Below are positions 1 through 6,711 of a stretch of DNA of 10,229 nucleotides, one piece after another. The stretch spans positions 1 through 10,229 of the forward strand of contig JAEZSD010000097.1 in assembly GCA_023422095.1 (NCBI GenBank), given 5' to 3'. The DNA comes from Bacillota bacterium (lineage in GTDB: Bacteria > Bacillota_I > Bacilli_A > RFN20 > CAG-826). Every line of letters starts with the position of its first letter. Position 1 is the stretch's first letter. A program made the translations under genes and the position numbers. The notes below the pieces were generated by a model, which did not search any database, was not told where the DNA came from, and worked only from the letters and a program-made list of their open reading frames with translations.

Positions 1-44
1 GGTCTCCTTTGATTGGTTAACAATTCAATTATAGGAGACCTTTT
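1..44 (+). terminator. Possible intrinsic terminator at the left edge
   Basis: GGTCTCCT (1-8) pairs perfectly with AGGAGACC (33-40), and TTTT follows at 41-44. Inside the loop, ATTG (12-15) can pair with CAAT (21-24). The stem starts at the first base of the window, so it may be longer. The T-run after the stem on the plus strand suggests a terminator for a plus-strand gene lying to the left. The structure could also work on the minus strand, but its tail there would be outside the window. Confidence 0.35.
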
Positions 45-67
45 AAAACTGACAAATCTATGAACTA

Positions 68-98
68 AAAGGTGGAAAAGAAAAAACTGTCCACCTTT
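68..98. repeat. Inverted repeat downstream of the opp operon
   Basis: AAAGGTGGA (68-76) is the exact reverse complement of TCCACCTTT (90-98), with a 13-base A-rich loop. Neither strand has a long T-run directly after it, so it is a poor intrinsic terminator. It could be a backup terminator or an RNA-stabilising hairpin. The rest of 99-172 is AT-rich, and I see no gene in it. Confidence 0.3.
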
Positions 99-172
99 AA
101 AAGTAGAGAACCCTTTTTTATTGCAAAAATTATTCCTAACAAAAAAATGAATTCTTTCAATAATAAAATGAG

Positions 173-201
173 CAAGAAAAAAGGATACATCCGTATCCTT
201 T
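173..201 (-). terminator. Intrinsic terminator of the oppBCDF operon
   Basis: On the minus strand a 9-bp perfect stem, AAAGGATAC / GTATCCTTT, with a four-base loop is followed by a run of T interrupted by one C. It begins five bases after the oppF stop codon. The plus-strand side has no T-run, so it acts in one direction and ends the operon. Confidence 0.85.
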
Positions 202-206
202 AATTA

Positions 207-1706
207 TTATTTGTCTTTGTCTATGGCAGCGATTTTCGCTTTGTGTTTTTCTAGTTCAGCACTATTAGCGAGAACGAAGTGCCCAGGAACAATTTCGACG
301 AGAGTTGGTTTTTCCTTTGAATAATCGTGATCCTTATAAGGGTTATAGATTATTCTTCGACGATCCTTCTCAGTCAATGGGTCTGGCTTTGGAATTGCCG
401 AGAGTAATGCGTTGGTGTAAGGATGAAGCGGATGTTTGAATAATTCATCACTGCTTGCAAGTTCAACAATTTCGCCATAATACATAACCGCGATGCGATC
501 GCAGAAATATTTAACGACTGATAAGTCATGGGCGATGAACAACATGGTTAATCCCATTTCTTCTTTAAGGTTGTTTAATAGGTTGATAATTTGAGCGCGA
601 ATGGAAACATCGAGAGCGGAGATTGGCTCATCACAGATTAGGAATTCAGGATTCATAATCAAGGCGCGGGCAATACCGATTCTTTGACGTTGTCCACCGG
701 AGAATTCATGAGGATAACGAGAAGCATATTCAGGAATTAGACCGACTTTCTCAAGCACTTCCGCAACTTTTTTGGAGTTAGCAAATTTATTGTGGTGGCC
801 TTGAATTTGTAAGCCTTCTTGAATGATGTCTTCAACAGTCATACGAGGATCAAGCGAATCAACAGGATCTTGGAAGATCATCTGCATTTTGCTCATCAAG
901 TGTTTATCGACATGAGAGTTGTCATAGGCGATTTGACTAATAGCTTCGCGTTGTTCATTGACAATGGCGCGCAAATTGCTGCGAATCTCTCCAATTTTTA
1001 AAGAATATTCAGAGCGGATTTCCGCAACTTTAGCTTCTCTTTCGGGAGTTTTAATCGCTACGCCTTGTTCTTTTTGTTTACGTTCAGATACTAAGGATGA
1101 TTTTTTTGCTTTTAAAGCTTTGAGATCTTTTTCGAGCTGAGCAATTGAGGCAGCAAATTCGAGATTTTCTTTCTCAATTAATTGAGCTCCTTCGCTCTCG
1201 TCATCGACAGTAGAAGTAATACGTTTAAGAGCGCTCTTGTGCTTAACTTTAGTGTCATGGATGAGGCTCTTTTTTTCATTTATTTCGAAAGTGACTAACT
1301 TAATCTGGCTTCCTAAACCGGTAATATCGTAAACTTCTTCGATTTTGTCTTCTTCTTCGCTTTTAAGTAAAGCAATAGATTTACGGGCCCTGATTGTCGC
1401 GAATTTAACTTCCTTAACATTCCATCTTTTTCCCGCAGAAATACGATGTCCTTTGAAATAGATTGACCCCGAAGTGATATTGTAGAGACGGATTAAAGAT
1501 CGGCCGGTAGTTGTTTTACCGCAACCAGATTCACCGACTAGACCGAAACATTCGCCTTTTTTAATATCAAAGGAAATGTTATGAACAGCTTTAGTTTTAA
1601 AAGCATTACGACCACGACCAATGGTGAAGAATTGTTTAAGGTGACGAACTGAAAGAACGATATCGTTTTCTACTAATTCAGGACGATATGATACTTTATT
1701 AGCCAT
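207..1706 (-). CDS. oppF: Oligopeptide ABC transporter ATP-binding protein OppF with a coiled-coil insertion
   Basis: This is one of the two cytoplasmic ATPases that power peptide import; it pairs with OppD under the OppB/OppC channel. In the 499-residue product the ABC motifs are intact: Walker A GESGCGKT (58-65), Q-loop FQDP (278-281, Q279), signature FSGGQRQR (335-342), Walker B with D359/E360, D-loop SALD, and switch H393. HPYT (428-431) marks the start of the oligopeptide-transporter C-terminal region. That region is short and lacks the cysteines of many relatives; it resembles the AmiF/OppF type of lactic acid bacteria as I recall it. The oddity is a charged segment of about 180 residues (92-270) between the third beta strand and the Q-loop, where usual family members (about 310-350 residues) have about 20. 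Its second half looks like two antiparallel coiled-coil helices (about 180-215 and 221-260). The ATG lies 2 nt after the oppD stop and has AGGAGG 10 nt upstream. It is the last gene before the operon terminator. Confidence 0.95.
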   Translation of the reverse strand: MANKVSYRPELVENDIVLSVRHLKQFFTIGRGRNAFKTKAVHNISFDIKKGECFGLVGESGCGKTTTGRSLIRLYNITSGSIYFKGHRISAGKRWNVKEVKFATIRARKSIALLKSEEEDKIEEVYDITGLGSQIKLVTFEINEKKSLIHDTKVKHKSALKRITSTVDDESEGAQLIEKENLEFAASIAQLEKDLKALKAKKSSLVSERKQKEQGVAIKTPEREAKVAEIRSEYSLKIGEIRSNLRAIVNEQREAISQIAYDNSHVDKHLMSKMQMIFQDPVDSLDPRMTVEDIIQEGLQIQGHHNKFANSKKVAEVLEKVGLIPEYASRYPHEFSGGQRQRIGIARALIMNPEFLICDEPISALDVSIRAQIINLLNNLKEEMGLTMLFIAHDLSVVKYFCDRIAVMYYGEIVELASSDELFKHPLHPYTNALLSAIPKPDPLTEKDRRRIIYNPYKDHDYSKEKPTLVEIVPGHFVLANSAELEKHKAKIAAIDKDK

Positions 1707-1708
1707 AA

Positions 1709-3547
1709 TTACTTACCCTCCTTTTCTCGAGCAGCATGTGCTTTCAAAGAATTTTGAATGCGGGTAGAAACGATGACTGGCATCTTTACTTTCGGCGCTC
1801 GTGGATCTAATAGCCAAGTGGCCGCATAATGCGTATCAGTAACTTCAAATAGAGGTGGCTCTTGTTTAAAGTCGATTGCCATCGCATATTTACTTCTCAC
1901 CGCGAAGGCATCACCTTCTGGTGGGTAAATCATGTTGGGAGGTGTTCCTGGAATGGCATCAAGTCTCTCCTTGCTATCCACATCAGGGATAGAAGAGAGC
2001 AGAGCCCAAGTATAAGGATGACGAGGATCATAGAAGATTTCTTCGGCTTTTCCATACTCGACGATTTTGCCGGCGTACATAACCGCGACGCGATCCGCCA
2101 TATTAGCGACAACGCCTAAATCATGGGTAATAAAGATTACTGAAAGATTTCTTTCACGTTTCAATTTGTTAATTAATTCAAGGATTTGCGCTTGAATAGT
2201 AACATCAAGAGCAGTCGTTGGTTCATCACAGATTAAGACATCAGGGTTGGCGGTTAAGGCAATTGCGATAACAATTCTCTGACGCATACCACCGGAGAAT
2301 TCGAAAGGAAATTGTTTGAAGCGTTTTTCCGGTTGAGGAATACCGACTTCCGCCATAATTTTTAAGGCTCTTTCCTTGGCTTCACGCTTGGTGATTTTGA
2401 TTGAAGCGATGTATTTTTCTTTTAAGGTCTTTAATTCTTCCTTCACTGACGCCTTAGCGTGTTCGGTGTGGGCTTCTGGCAATTTTGCCTTAATTTTGTT
2501 GCGTTGAGCAATATAATCGGCTTTCAATTTTGCAGCATATTCTTTAACTTCTGCTTTAGCAACTTTTGATTTGGCTTTAAAAATAGCGTGTTTTTCTTTA
2601 ATTTCATCGTCAAATTTTGCGTGTAAGTCTTTTTTGATAAGAGAGTAATCTTTTTTCGCTTCTTTGATGCGTTGATTGTATTCTTTATCAATTTCTTTAC
2701 ACGCTAATCGATTTTCTAGTCTTTCTTTGGCACGATCGACACGTAGAGCGCTTTGTTCTTTACGGCCTTCAGCTTTTACTTTGGCAATTGCCATCTTAAA
2801 TTTGGCCTTAAGGTCAACTAAGCGAGCGTTTAATTCAGCCAACTTTGCTAAATCAGATTCTTGATTCTCTTTATGGTTCTTTAATTCACTCTTAAGAGCC
2901 TGAATCTTGATTTCAAGAGGTTCGACTTCGTGATTGTATTCACCTGCTAGCTCAGTGAGGTGAGATTTTACTTCTTGACCTTTTTTGTACATACTAGCTG
3001 AGACAAATTGGTGATGAAGAATATAGCTGGCTTTGACTTTTTCTTTATCTACTTTTAAGAAGTGGATCTTATCTTTAGCATTAGCGATGCCAGCATTACG
3101 CTCTGTTAGAGCGTTTTTATAAGCAACTAGCTCATCGCTGATTTTTTCATCATAAATCATCTTCAATCGATTGCTATTAATTAGCATCGATTCAGTGATT
3201 TGACTTCCAATACGAACGATTGGGTTTAATGAAGATAGAGGATCTTGGAAAATCATGCCAATTTTCTTGCCTCTGATGCGGTGAAATTCATCTTCGCTGA
3301 CCTTGGTGAGATCTTCACCTTGATACATGATGGAGCCACCTTTAATGCGCCCATTGGAGGAAAGAATGCCCATGATGGATTTTGAAGTGACAGATTTGCC
3401 GCTTCCTGATTCACCTACGATGCATAGAGTTTCGCCTTTATATAAGTCGAAAGAGATACCTCTAACGGCTTGTACGTAGCCATGATCGGTGGAAAAATGA
3501 ATGATGAGGTCTTTGACAGACAAAACAATTTCTTTATTAGTAGACAT
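1709..3547 (-). CDS. oppD: Oligopeptide ABC transporter ATP-binding protein OppD with a long coiled-coil insertion
   Basis: This is the partner ATPase of OppF. Numbering is from the ATG at 3547 (612 aa). Walker A GESGSGKS is at 45-52, Q-loop Q101, signature FSGGMRQR 417-424, Walker B D441/E442, D-loop TALD and switch H475; the catalytic set is complete. HPYT (510-513) opens the oligo_HPY-type C-terminal region. About 255 residues (128-383), very rich in Lys, Glu and Ala, are inserted in the helical subdomain between Q-loop and signature. Typical OppD is about 330-360 residues. The four C-terminal cysteines that bind an Fe-S cluster in DppD-type relatives are replaced by D546, S552, D559 and T577. 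Start choice: an ATG at 3556 would add three residues but directly abuts the GGGGAGG site; the ATG at 3547 has 9-nt spacing and lies one base after the oppC stop. Confidence 0.94.
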   Translation of the reverse strand: MSTNKEIVLSVKDLIIHFSTDHGYVQAVRGISFDLYKGETLCIVGESGSGKSVTSKSIMGILSSNGRIKGGSIMYQGEDLTKVSEDEFHRIRGKKIGMIFQDPLSSLNPIVRIGSQITESMLINSNRLKMIYDEKISDELVAYKNALTERNAGIANAKDKIHFLKVDKEKVKASYILHHQFVSASMYKKGQEVKSHLTELAGEYNHEVEPLEIKIQALKSELKNHKENQESDLAKLAELNARLVDLKAKFKMAIAKVKAEGRKEQSALRVDRAKERLENRLACKEIDKEYNQRIKEAKKDYSLIKKDLHAKFDDEIKEKHAIFKAKSKVAKAEVKEYAAKLKADYIAQRNKIKAKLPEAHTEHAKASVKEELKTLKEKYIASIKITKREAKERALKIMAEVGIPQPEKRFKQFPFEFSGGMRQRIVIAIALTANPDVLICDEPTTALDVTIQAQILELINKLKRERNLSVIFITHDLGVVANMADRVAVMYAGKIVEYGKAEEIFYDPRHPYTWALLSSIPDVDSKERLDAIPGTPPNMIYPPEGDAFAVRSKYAMAIDFKQEPPLFEVTDTHYAATWLLDPRAPKVKMPVIVSTRIQNSLKAHAAREKEGK

Positions 3548-3548
3548 A

Positions 3549-5522
3549 TTACTCATCCTCCCCTTTCAGTGTTGGATTAATGGCATCTCTTAAGCCATTA
3601 CCAAATAAGTTAAATGATATTTCAAGTAGAGCGATAATCACACTTGGGAATATCAACAGATAAGAGTGAGATAATAGCTCGTTTTGGTTGGATGATAAGA
3701 TAACACCTAAAGAGCTCATTCCTTTGAGGCCAAGTCCTAAATAAGAAATAGTAGCTTCAGAGAAGATAACTCCAGGAATCATCAACACCGCTCCGGTAAT
3801 AATCGTACCCATCGCGTTGGGCAAGATGTGTTTGAAAATCAGGCGTATATCGCTCGCACCTAATGTGCGAGAAGCGAGAACATATTCACGTCCTTTAAAT
3901 CGGTAGAACTGGGTTCGAGTCGTCGCGCTTGTGCCTATCCACCCTGTTAAACAGAGAGCCAGAGCAAATACTGCGAAACTTTGCCCGAGATGGATAATCG
4001 ATAATGTCATGATAACAATCCATGGTAATCCACCTAAGATGTCTGTGAATCTTTCCATGGCTAAGTCGACGTTGCCACCGAAATAACCACTGATAGCGCC
4101 CCAGCATAATCCGAAGATAAAGCAGATTGCAGAGGTAATAATGCCTAATAGTAAGGAGGTTCTTAAGCCTTCAAAGACATATTTGAGCATATCTCGACCA
4201 GACTTGTCAGTTCCAAATAAATAGCGAGGCGTAGAATCCAAGCCTTGGTAACGATAGAAATAAACCTTGCAAGTTAAGTTATAAGTGACGATGGAGACAC
4301 CGCTTTCGGTTTGACTAATAACTTCAGTAATCGGGCATTTATCTGCATCTAAAATTACGAAAGAAGAGGGACCGCTATCGGGGCCATTAAACTTGTAATC
4401 GCACCAGCCATTGCGTCGGTATTCTTTCATGGTAATTTCATCAATGACCATTTCCTTGATTCCATAAGCACCAGCGTAGGTATCATATGTGAATGAACAA
4501 GCAGTCATGACGGCTTTGTACAAATACTTATCGCCATTGGAACTCCAATAATTTGTTTGAATATCGTTTCCAATTTTATAACTTCTACCAACCATTTCGT
4601 TTGCATCAGTGAAGTTAGGAGCAGTGACAGCTGTTACATATTCTTCATCGGTGCTATCAGTTTCAAAAACGATAGAGGTAATAAGAACATAGCTATCTAA
4701 AGTTTTATCTGAACAGTCGACTACTATTGAAACTTTTGAGTTTTCATATGTAGTTTTTAAAGGTTCAGCTGCCAACAAAATGGCAGATAAATCAAAATTG
4801 CGAACAGTATAGTTTTGATTATATTCTTCAACTAGAGGAATGGAGTGCTCAGTGCCAAATTCATCATCGTAAAGGAAATCGATGCGATAGGGAGCGGGTT
4901 GAACATATTCCATCTCTTCTTCATGGAAAACAATTTGAAGAGTGTTTGAAACAGATGTATCTAATTGAAATCCGATGTTTTCCAAATAGGCATCTTCGTT
5001 AATATCATCGGCTTTCCTTCCGAATTTTATGTAGCCGCCTGTGGCAAATTTACTATAGGAGTTTACAAAAGAGACTTCTGGATTAACTTTTAGATTGCTA
5101 ACAGCGTTGATGTTGAAGTCGGCTGGATCAGGACATTCGTTGACTGGATCATAGGCAATGTTAGTGTATTCACGGGTTCCATCCCAAAATCCGGTACCAG
5201 CATCGAACAACTTAGGTTCAAGATAGATTTGGTATGGAGATGGTTTATTGACGTCAGAGCGATCAATAATCGGAACAACAACACTACAGAGCAAGAGAAT
5301 TCCTAAGATGTAGGTAGCAACAACGGAGGACTTATTTTTTGAGAATCGTTTGACTGAATCTTTAAGGAATGTTGTTGGCTTAGTTTCAAATTTTTGATCA
5401 TGGCTATAATCACTAGTGTTGACTAGTTGGAAGTCTTGATCGGTTACAACCACTTTTTCTTCTTCAGTTAAATGGCTTTGAGTAACTTTTTCTTTTAATT
5501 GAAAATCATTATTCTTTTTCAT
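3549..5522 (-). CDS. oppC: Oligopeptide ABC transporter permease OppC with a large extracytoplasmic domain
   Basis: This is one half of the membrane channel. The 657-residue product has a polar N-terminal cytoplasmic tail of about 60 residues and TM1 at about 66-86. The usual permease core starts at FGTDKSGRD (436-444), followed by hydrophobic segments at about 454-480, 500-530, 571-598 and 621-643. The EAA coupling loop (about 546-570, with EYVLASRTLGAS and ILPNA) contacts the ATPases. Normal OppC is about 300-340 residues, with only a short loop between TM1 and the GTD.xGRD motif. Here about 345 residues (87-432) lie there, outside the membrane by topology, apparently beta-rich and aromatic-rich, with six cysteines (C130, C270, C342, C374, C396, C418). 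I do not recognise this domain. The ATG overlaps the oppB stop by one base (TAATG). The Shine-Dalgarno site is weak (GGGGG about 11 nt upstream), so translation is probably coupled to oppB. Confidence 0.94.
   Translation of the reverse strand: MKKNNDFQLKEKVTQSHLTEEEKVVVTDQDFQLVNTSDYSHDQKFETKPTTFLKDSVKRFSKNKSSVVATYILGILLLCSVVVPIIDRSDVNKPSPYQIYLEPKLFDAGTGFWDGTREYTNIAYDPVNECPDPADFNINAVSNLKVNPEVSFVNSYSKFATGGYIKFGRKADDINEDAYLENIGFQLDTSVSNTLQIVFHEEEMEYVQPAPYRIDFLYDDEFGTEHSIPLVEEYNQNYTVRNFDLSAILLAAEPLKTTYENSKVSIVVDCSDKTLDSYVLITSIVFETDSTDEEYVTAVTAPNFTDANEMVGRSYKIGNDIQTNYWSSNGDKYLYKAVMTACSFTYDTYAGAYGIKEMVIDEITMKEYRRNGWCDYKFNGPDSGPSSFVILDADKCPITEVISQTESGVSIVTYNLTCKVYFYRYQGLDSTPRYLFGTDKSGRDMLKYVFEGLRTSLLLGIITSAICFIFGLCWGAISGYFGGNVDLAMERFTDILGGLPWIVIMTLSIIHLGQSFAVFALALCLTGWIGTSATTRTQFYRFKGREYVLASRTLGASDIRLIFKHILPNAMGTIITGAVLMIPGVIFSEATISYLGLGLKGMSSLGVILSSNQNELLSHSYLLIFPSVIIALLEISFNLFGNGLRDAINPTLKGEDE
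3557..3563 (-). promoter_or_regulatory. Ribosome-binding site that decides the oppD start
   Basis: GGGGAGG on the minus strand lies inside the last codons of oppC. It ends directly against an ATG at 3556, with no spacing, and 9 nt before a second in-frame ATG at 3547. The second ATG has workable spacing and is therefore preferred. Confidence 0.6.
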
Positions 5523-6562
5523 TATTTCTTCGCCCCCATTCTAATACGTGGATCGATAAATCCATAAGATAAATCTAATACGATACCAGCCATTAAGCTG
5601 ATCATAGTGAACACAGCCATATCCACCATTAAGACGCTATAGTCTTTCATGTTTAAAGCTGTGATGTACAAAAATCCAATGCCAGGAATTCCATAAATGG
5701 ATTCCAAAATCATTGAGCCGCCAAGAATTCCAATAAACTCCGCTAAGATTGATGGAAGAATAGGAACAAAGGCATTGCGAAGAGCGTGGCGAACGATGGC
5801 TTGGTTTTTGGTGAGACCTTTCGTACGCGCTAATAACAAATATTCAGAAGACATGACCTCGCATAATTCAGCGCGGACAAATCGTGTATATCCACATACG
5901 GAGCCAAATGATAGAGAAACAACTGGAATAATATATCCAAGAACTTTGATGTCGTTGGGCATAATTGCGCTTGGCCATTGAGTAGGCAGCCAACCCAGCT
6001 GATAACTAAATATCCAAATAAGGAAAGTAATAACGACGAATGATGGTATTGAAATGAAAATCATGACAAGGGTGGAAATGGTATGGTCAATCCAAGTGTT
6101 TTTCTTAAGACCAGCCCAAATACCAAGCAAAATGCCAAGAGGAACGGAAATAATCACTGAGATAATATTTAGGTACATCGAGACGGGCAGTCTTTGCAAG
6201 ATGATACTCATGGCTGAAGCATTGAGTTTTATCTGAGTTGAACGACCCCAATCCCATTTAGTGACAATGTTTTTGATCCAATTGAAATATAAATCAATGA
6301 TTGGTCTTTTGTACCAGTAGTGTGAAATTCCATTAGTGTCGACGAACGACCATAATTCTGTGCCTAAACCTTCTTGTCTAGTTGCGAAATCAAGAGCATA
6401 GCCTAACTTGACTTGATCTTGATAATAAGCAAACATGGATGACTCTTTTCCGAAGCCACCGCCAATAATCGGTAAAGCGGCGACGAGAATATATGTCAAA
6501 GACAAAATGATAAACGCTGTAATAAACGCAAGAGCTAATCTTTTTAGAACGTATTTTCCCAT
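5522..6562 (-). CDS. oppB: Oligopeptide ABC transporter permease OppB
   Basis: This is the other half of the peptide channel and the first gene of the translocator operon. The 346-residue product has a near-normal family length. TM1 (about 9-30) follows a short basic N-terminus. An extracytoplasmic loop of about 90 residues then leads to TM segments at about 128-150, 160-187, 206-226, 266-285 and 308-333. The EAA-type cytoplasmic loop is at about 238-264 (SSEYLLLARTKGL, then RHALRNA), and the C-terminus ends in the typical YGFIDPRIR (333-341). Unlike its partners it has no large insertion. AGGAGG lies 5 nt before the ATG. A dedicated promoter with an overlapping palindrome lies just upstream, after the oppA terminator. 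The stop codon shares one base with the oppC start. Confidence 0.96.
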   Translation of the reverse strand: MGKYVLKRLALAFITAFIILSLTYILVAALPIIGGGFGKESSMFAYYQDQVKLGYALDFATRQEGLGTELWSFVDTNGISHYWYKRPIIDLYFNWIKNIVTKWDWGRSTQIKLNASAMSIILQRLPVSMYLNIISVIISVPLGILLGIWAGLKKNTWIDHTISTLVMIFISIPSFVVITFLIWIFSYQLGWLPTQWPSAIMPNDIKVLGYIIPVVSLSFGSVCGYTRFVRAELCEVMSSEYLLLARTKGLTKNQAIVRHALRNAFVPILPSILAEFIGILGGSMILESIYGIPGIGFLYITALNMKDYSVLMVDMAVFTMISLMAGIVLDLSYGFIDPRIRMGAKK

Positions 6563-6592
6563 GTTTTCCTCCTTATATTTCCATTTCTTTAT

Positions 6593-6608
6593 TTAACGTT
6601 TCCGTTAA
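6593..6608. promoter_or_regulatory. Inverted repeat at the predicted oppB transcription start
   Basis: TTAACG (6593-6598) and CGTTAA (6603-6608) form an inverted repeat with a four-base gap. It covers the first transcribed bases expected from the promoter at 6616-6644. A 10-bp perfect palindrome, ATAACGTTAT (6631-6640), has the same AACGTT-like core and touches the -35 box. The two could be a pair of binding sites for one regulator flanking the promoter. The CG-centred core recalls LacI-family operators, but that link is weak. Confidence 0.35.
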
Positions 6609-6615
6609 TTTTTTG

Positions 6616-6644
6616 ATTATACACTAGTGTATAACGTTATTCAA
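6616..6644 (-). promoter_or_regulatory. SigA-type promoter of oppBCDF
   Basis: On the minus strand the -35 box TTGAAT (6644-6639, 5 of 6 to consensus) is separated by exactly 17 bp from a perfect -10 box TATAAT (6621-6616). Transcription should start near 6609, giving an untranslated leader of about 47 nt before oppB. Its place right after the oppA terminator indicates that oppBCDF has its own promoter. Confidence 0.8.
6617..6634. promoter_or_regulatory. 18-bp perfect palindrome (putative operator) over the oppB promoter
   Basis: TTATACACTAGTGTATAA is its own reverse complement. It covers five of the six -10 bases and most of the spacer. A dimeric protein bound here would block RNA polymerase, so a repressor site is the simplest reading. 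No regulator gene is in the window, and the sequence does not match the CodY or CcpA consensus as I know them. Confidence 0.5.
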
Positions 6645-6660
6645 TACCTAAACCGAAATT

Positions 6661-6698
6661 AAATAAAAAAAAAGACTAAGACATAAGTCTTAGCCTTT
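6661..6698 (-). terminator. Intrinsic terminator between oppA and oppB
   Basis: On the minus strand a 12-bp stem with one G-U pair (AAAGGCTAAGAC / GTCTTAGTCTTT) and a TTAT loop runs into a tail of uninterrupted T. It begins 13 bases after the oppA stop. The plus-strand side lacks a T-run. It should stop most oppA transcripts, and incomplete termination would feed oppBCDF. Confidence 0.85.
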
Positions 6699-6711
6699 AG
6701 TGACGTTTTGA

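Noticed and set aside
125..172. Minus-strand promoter after oppF (TTGAAA with an AT-rich -10 region)
   Set aside because: No acceptable -10 box falls at 16-18 bp spacing.
3554..3556. ATG at 3556 as the oppD start
   Set aside because: The GGGGAGG site directly abuts this ATG, leaving no spacing; the in-frame ATG at 3547 has 9-nt spacing.
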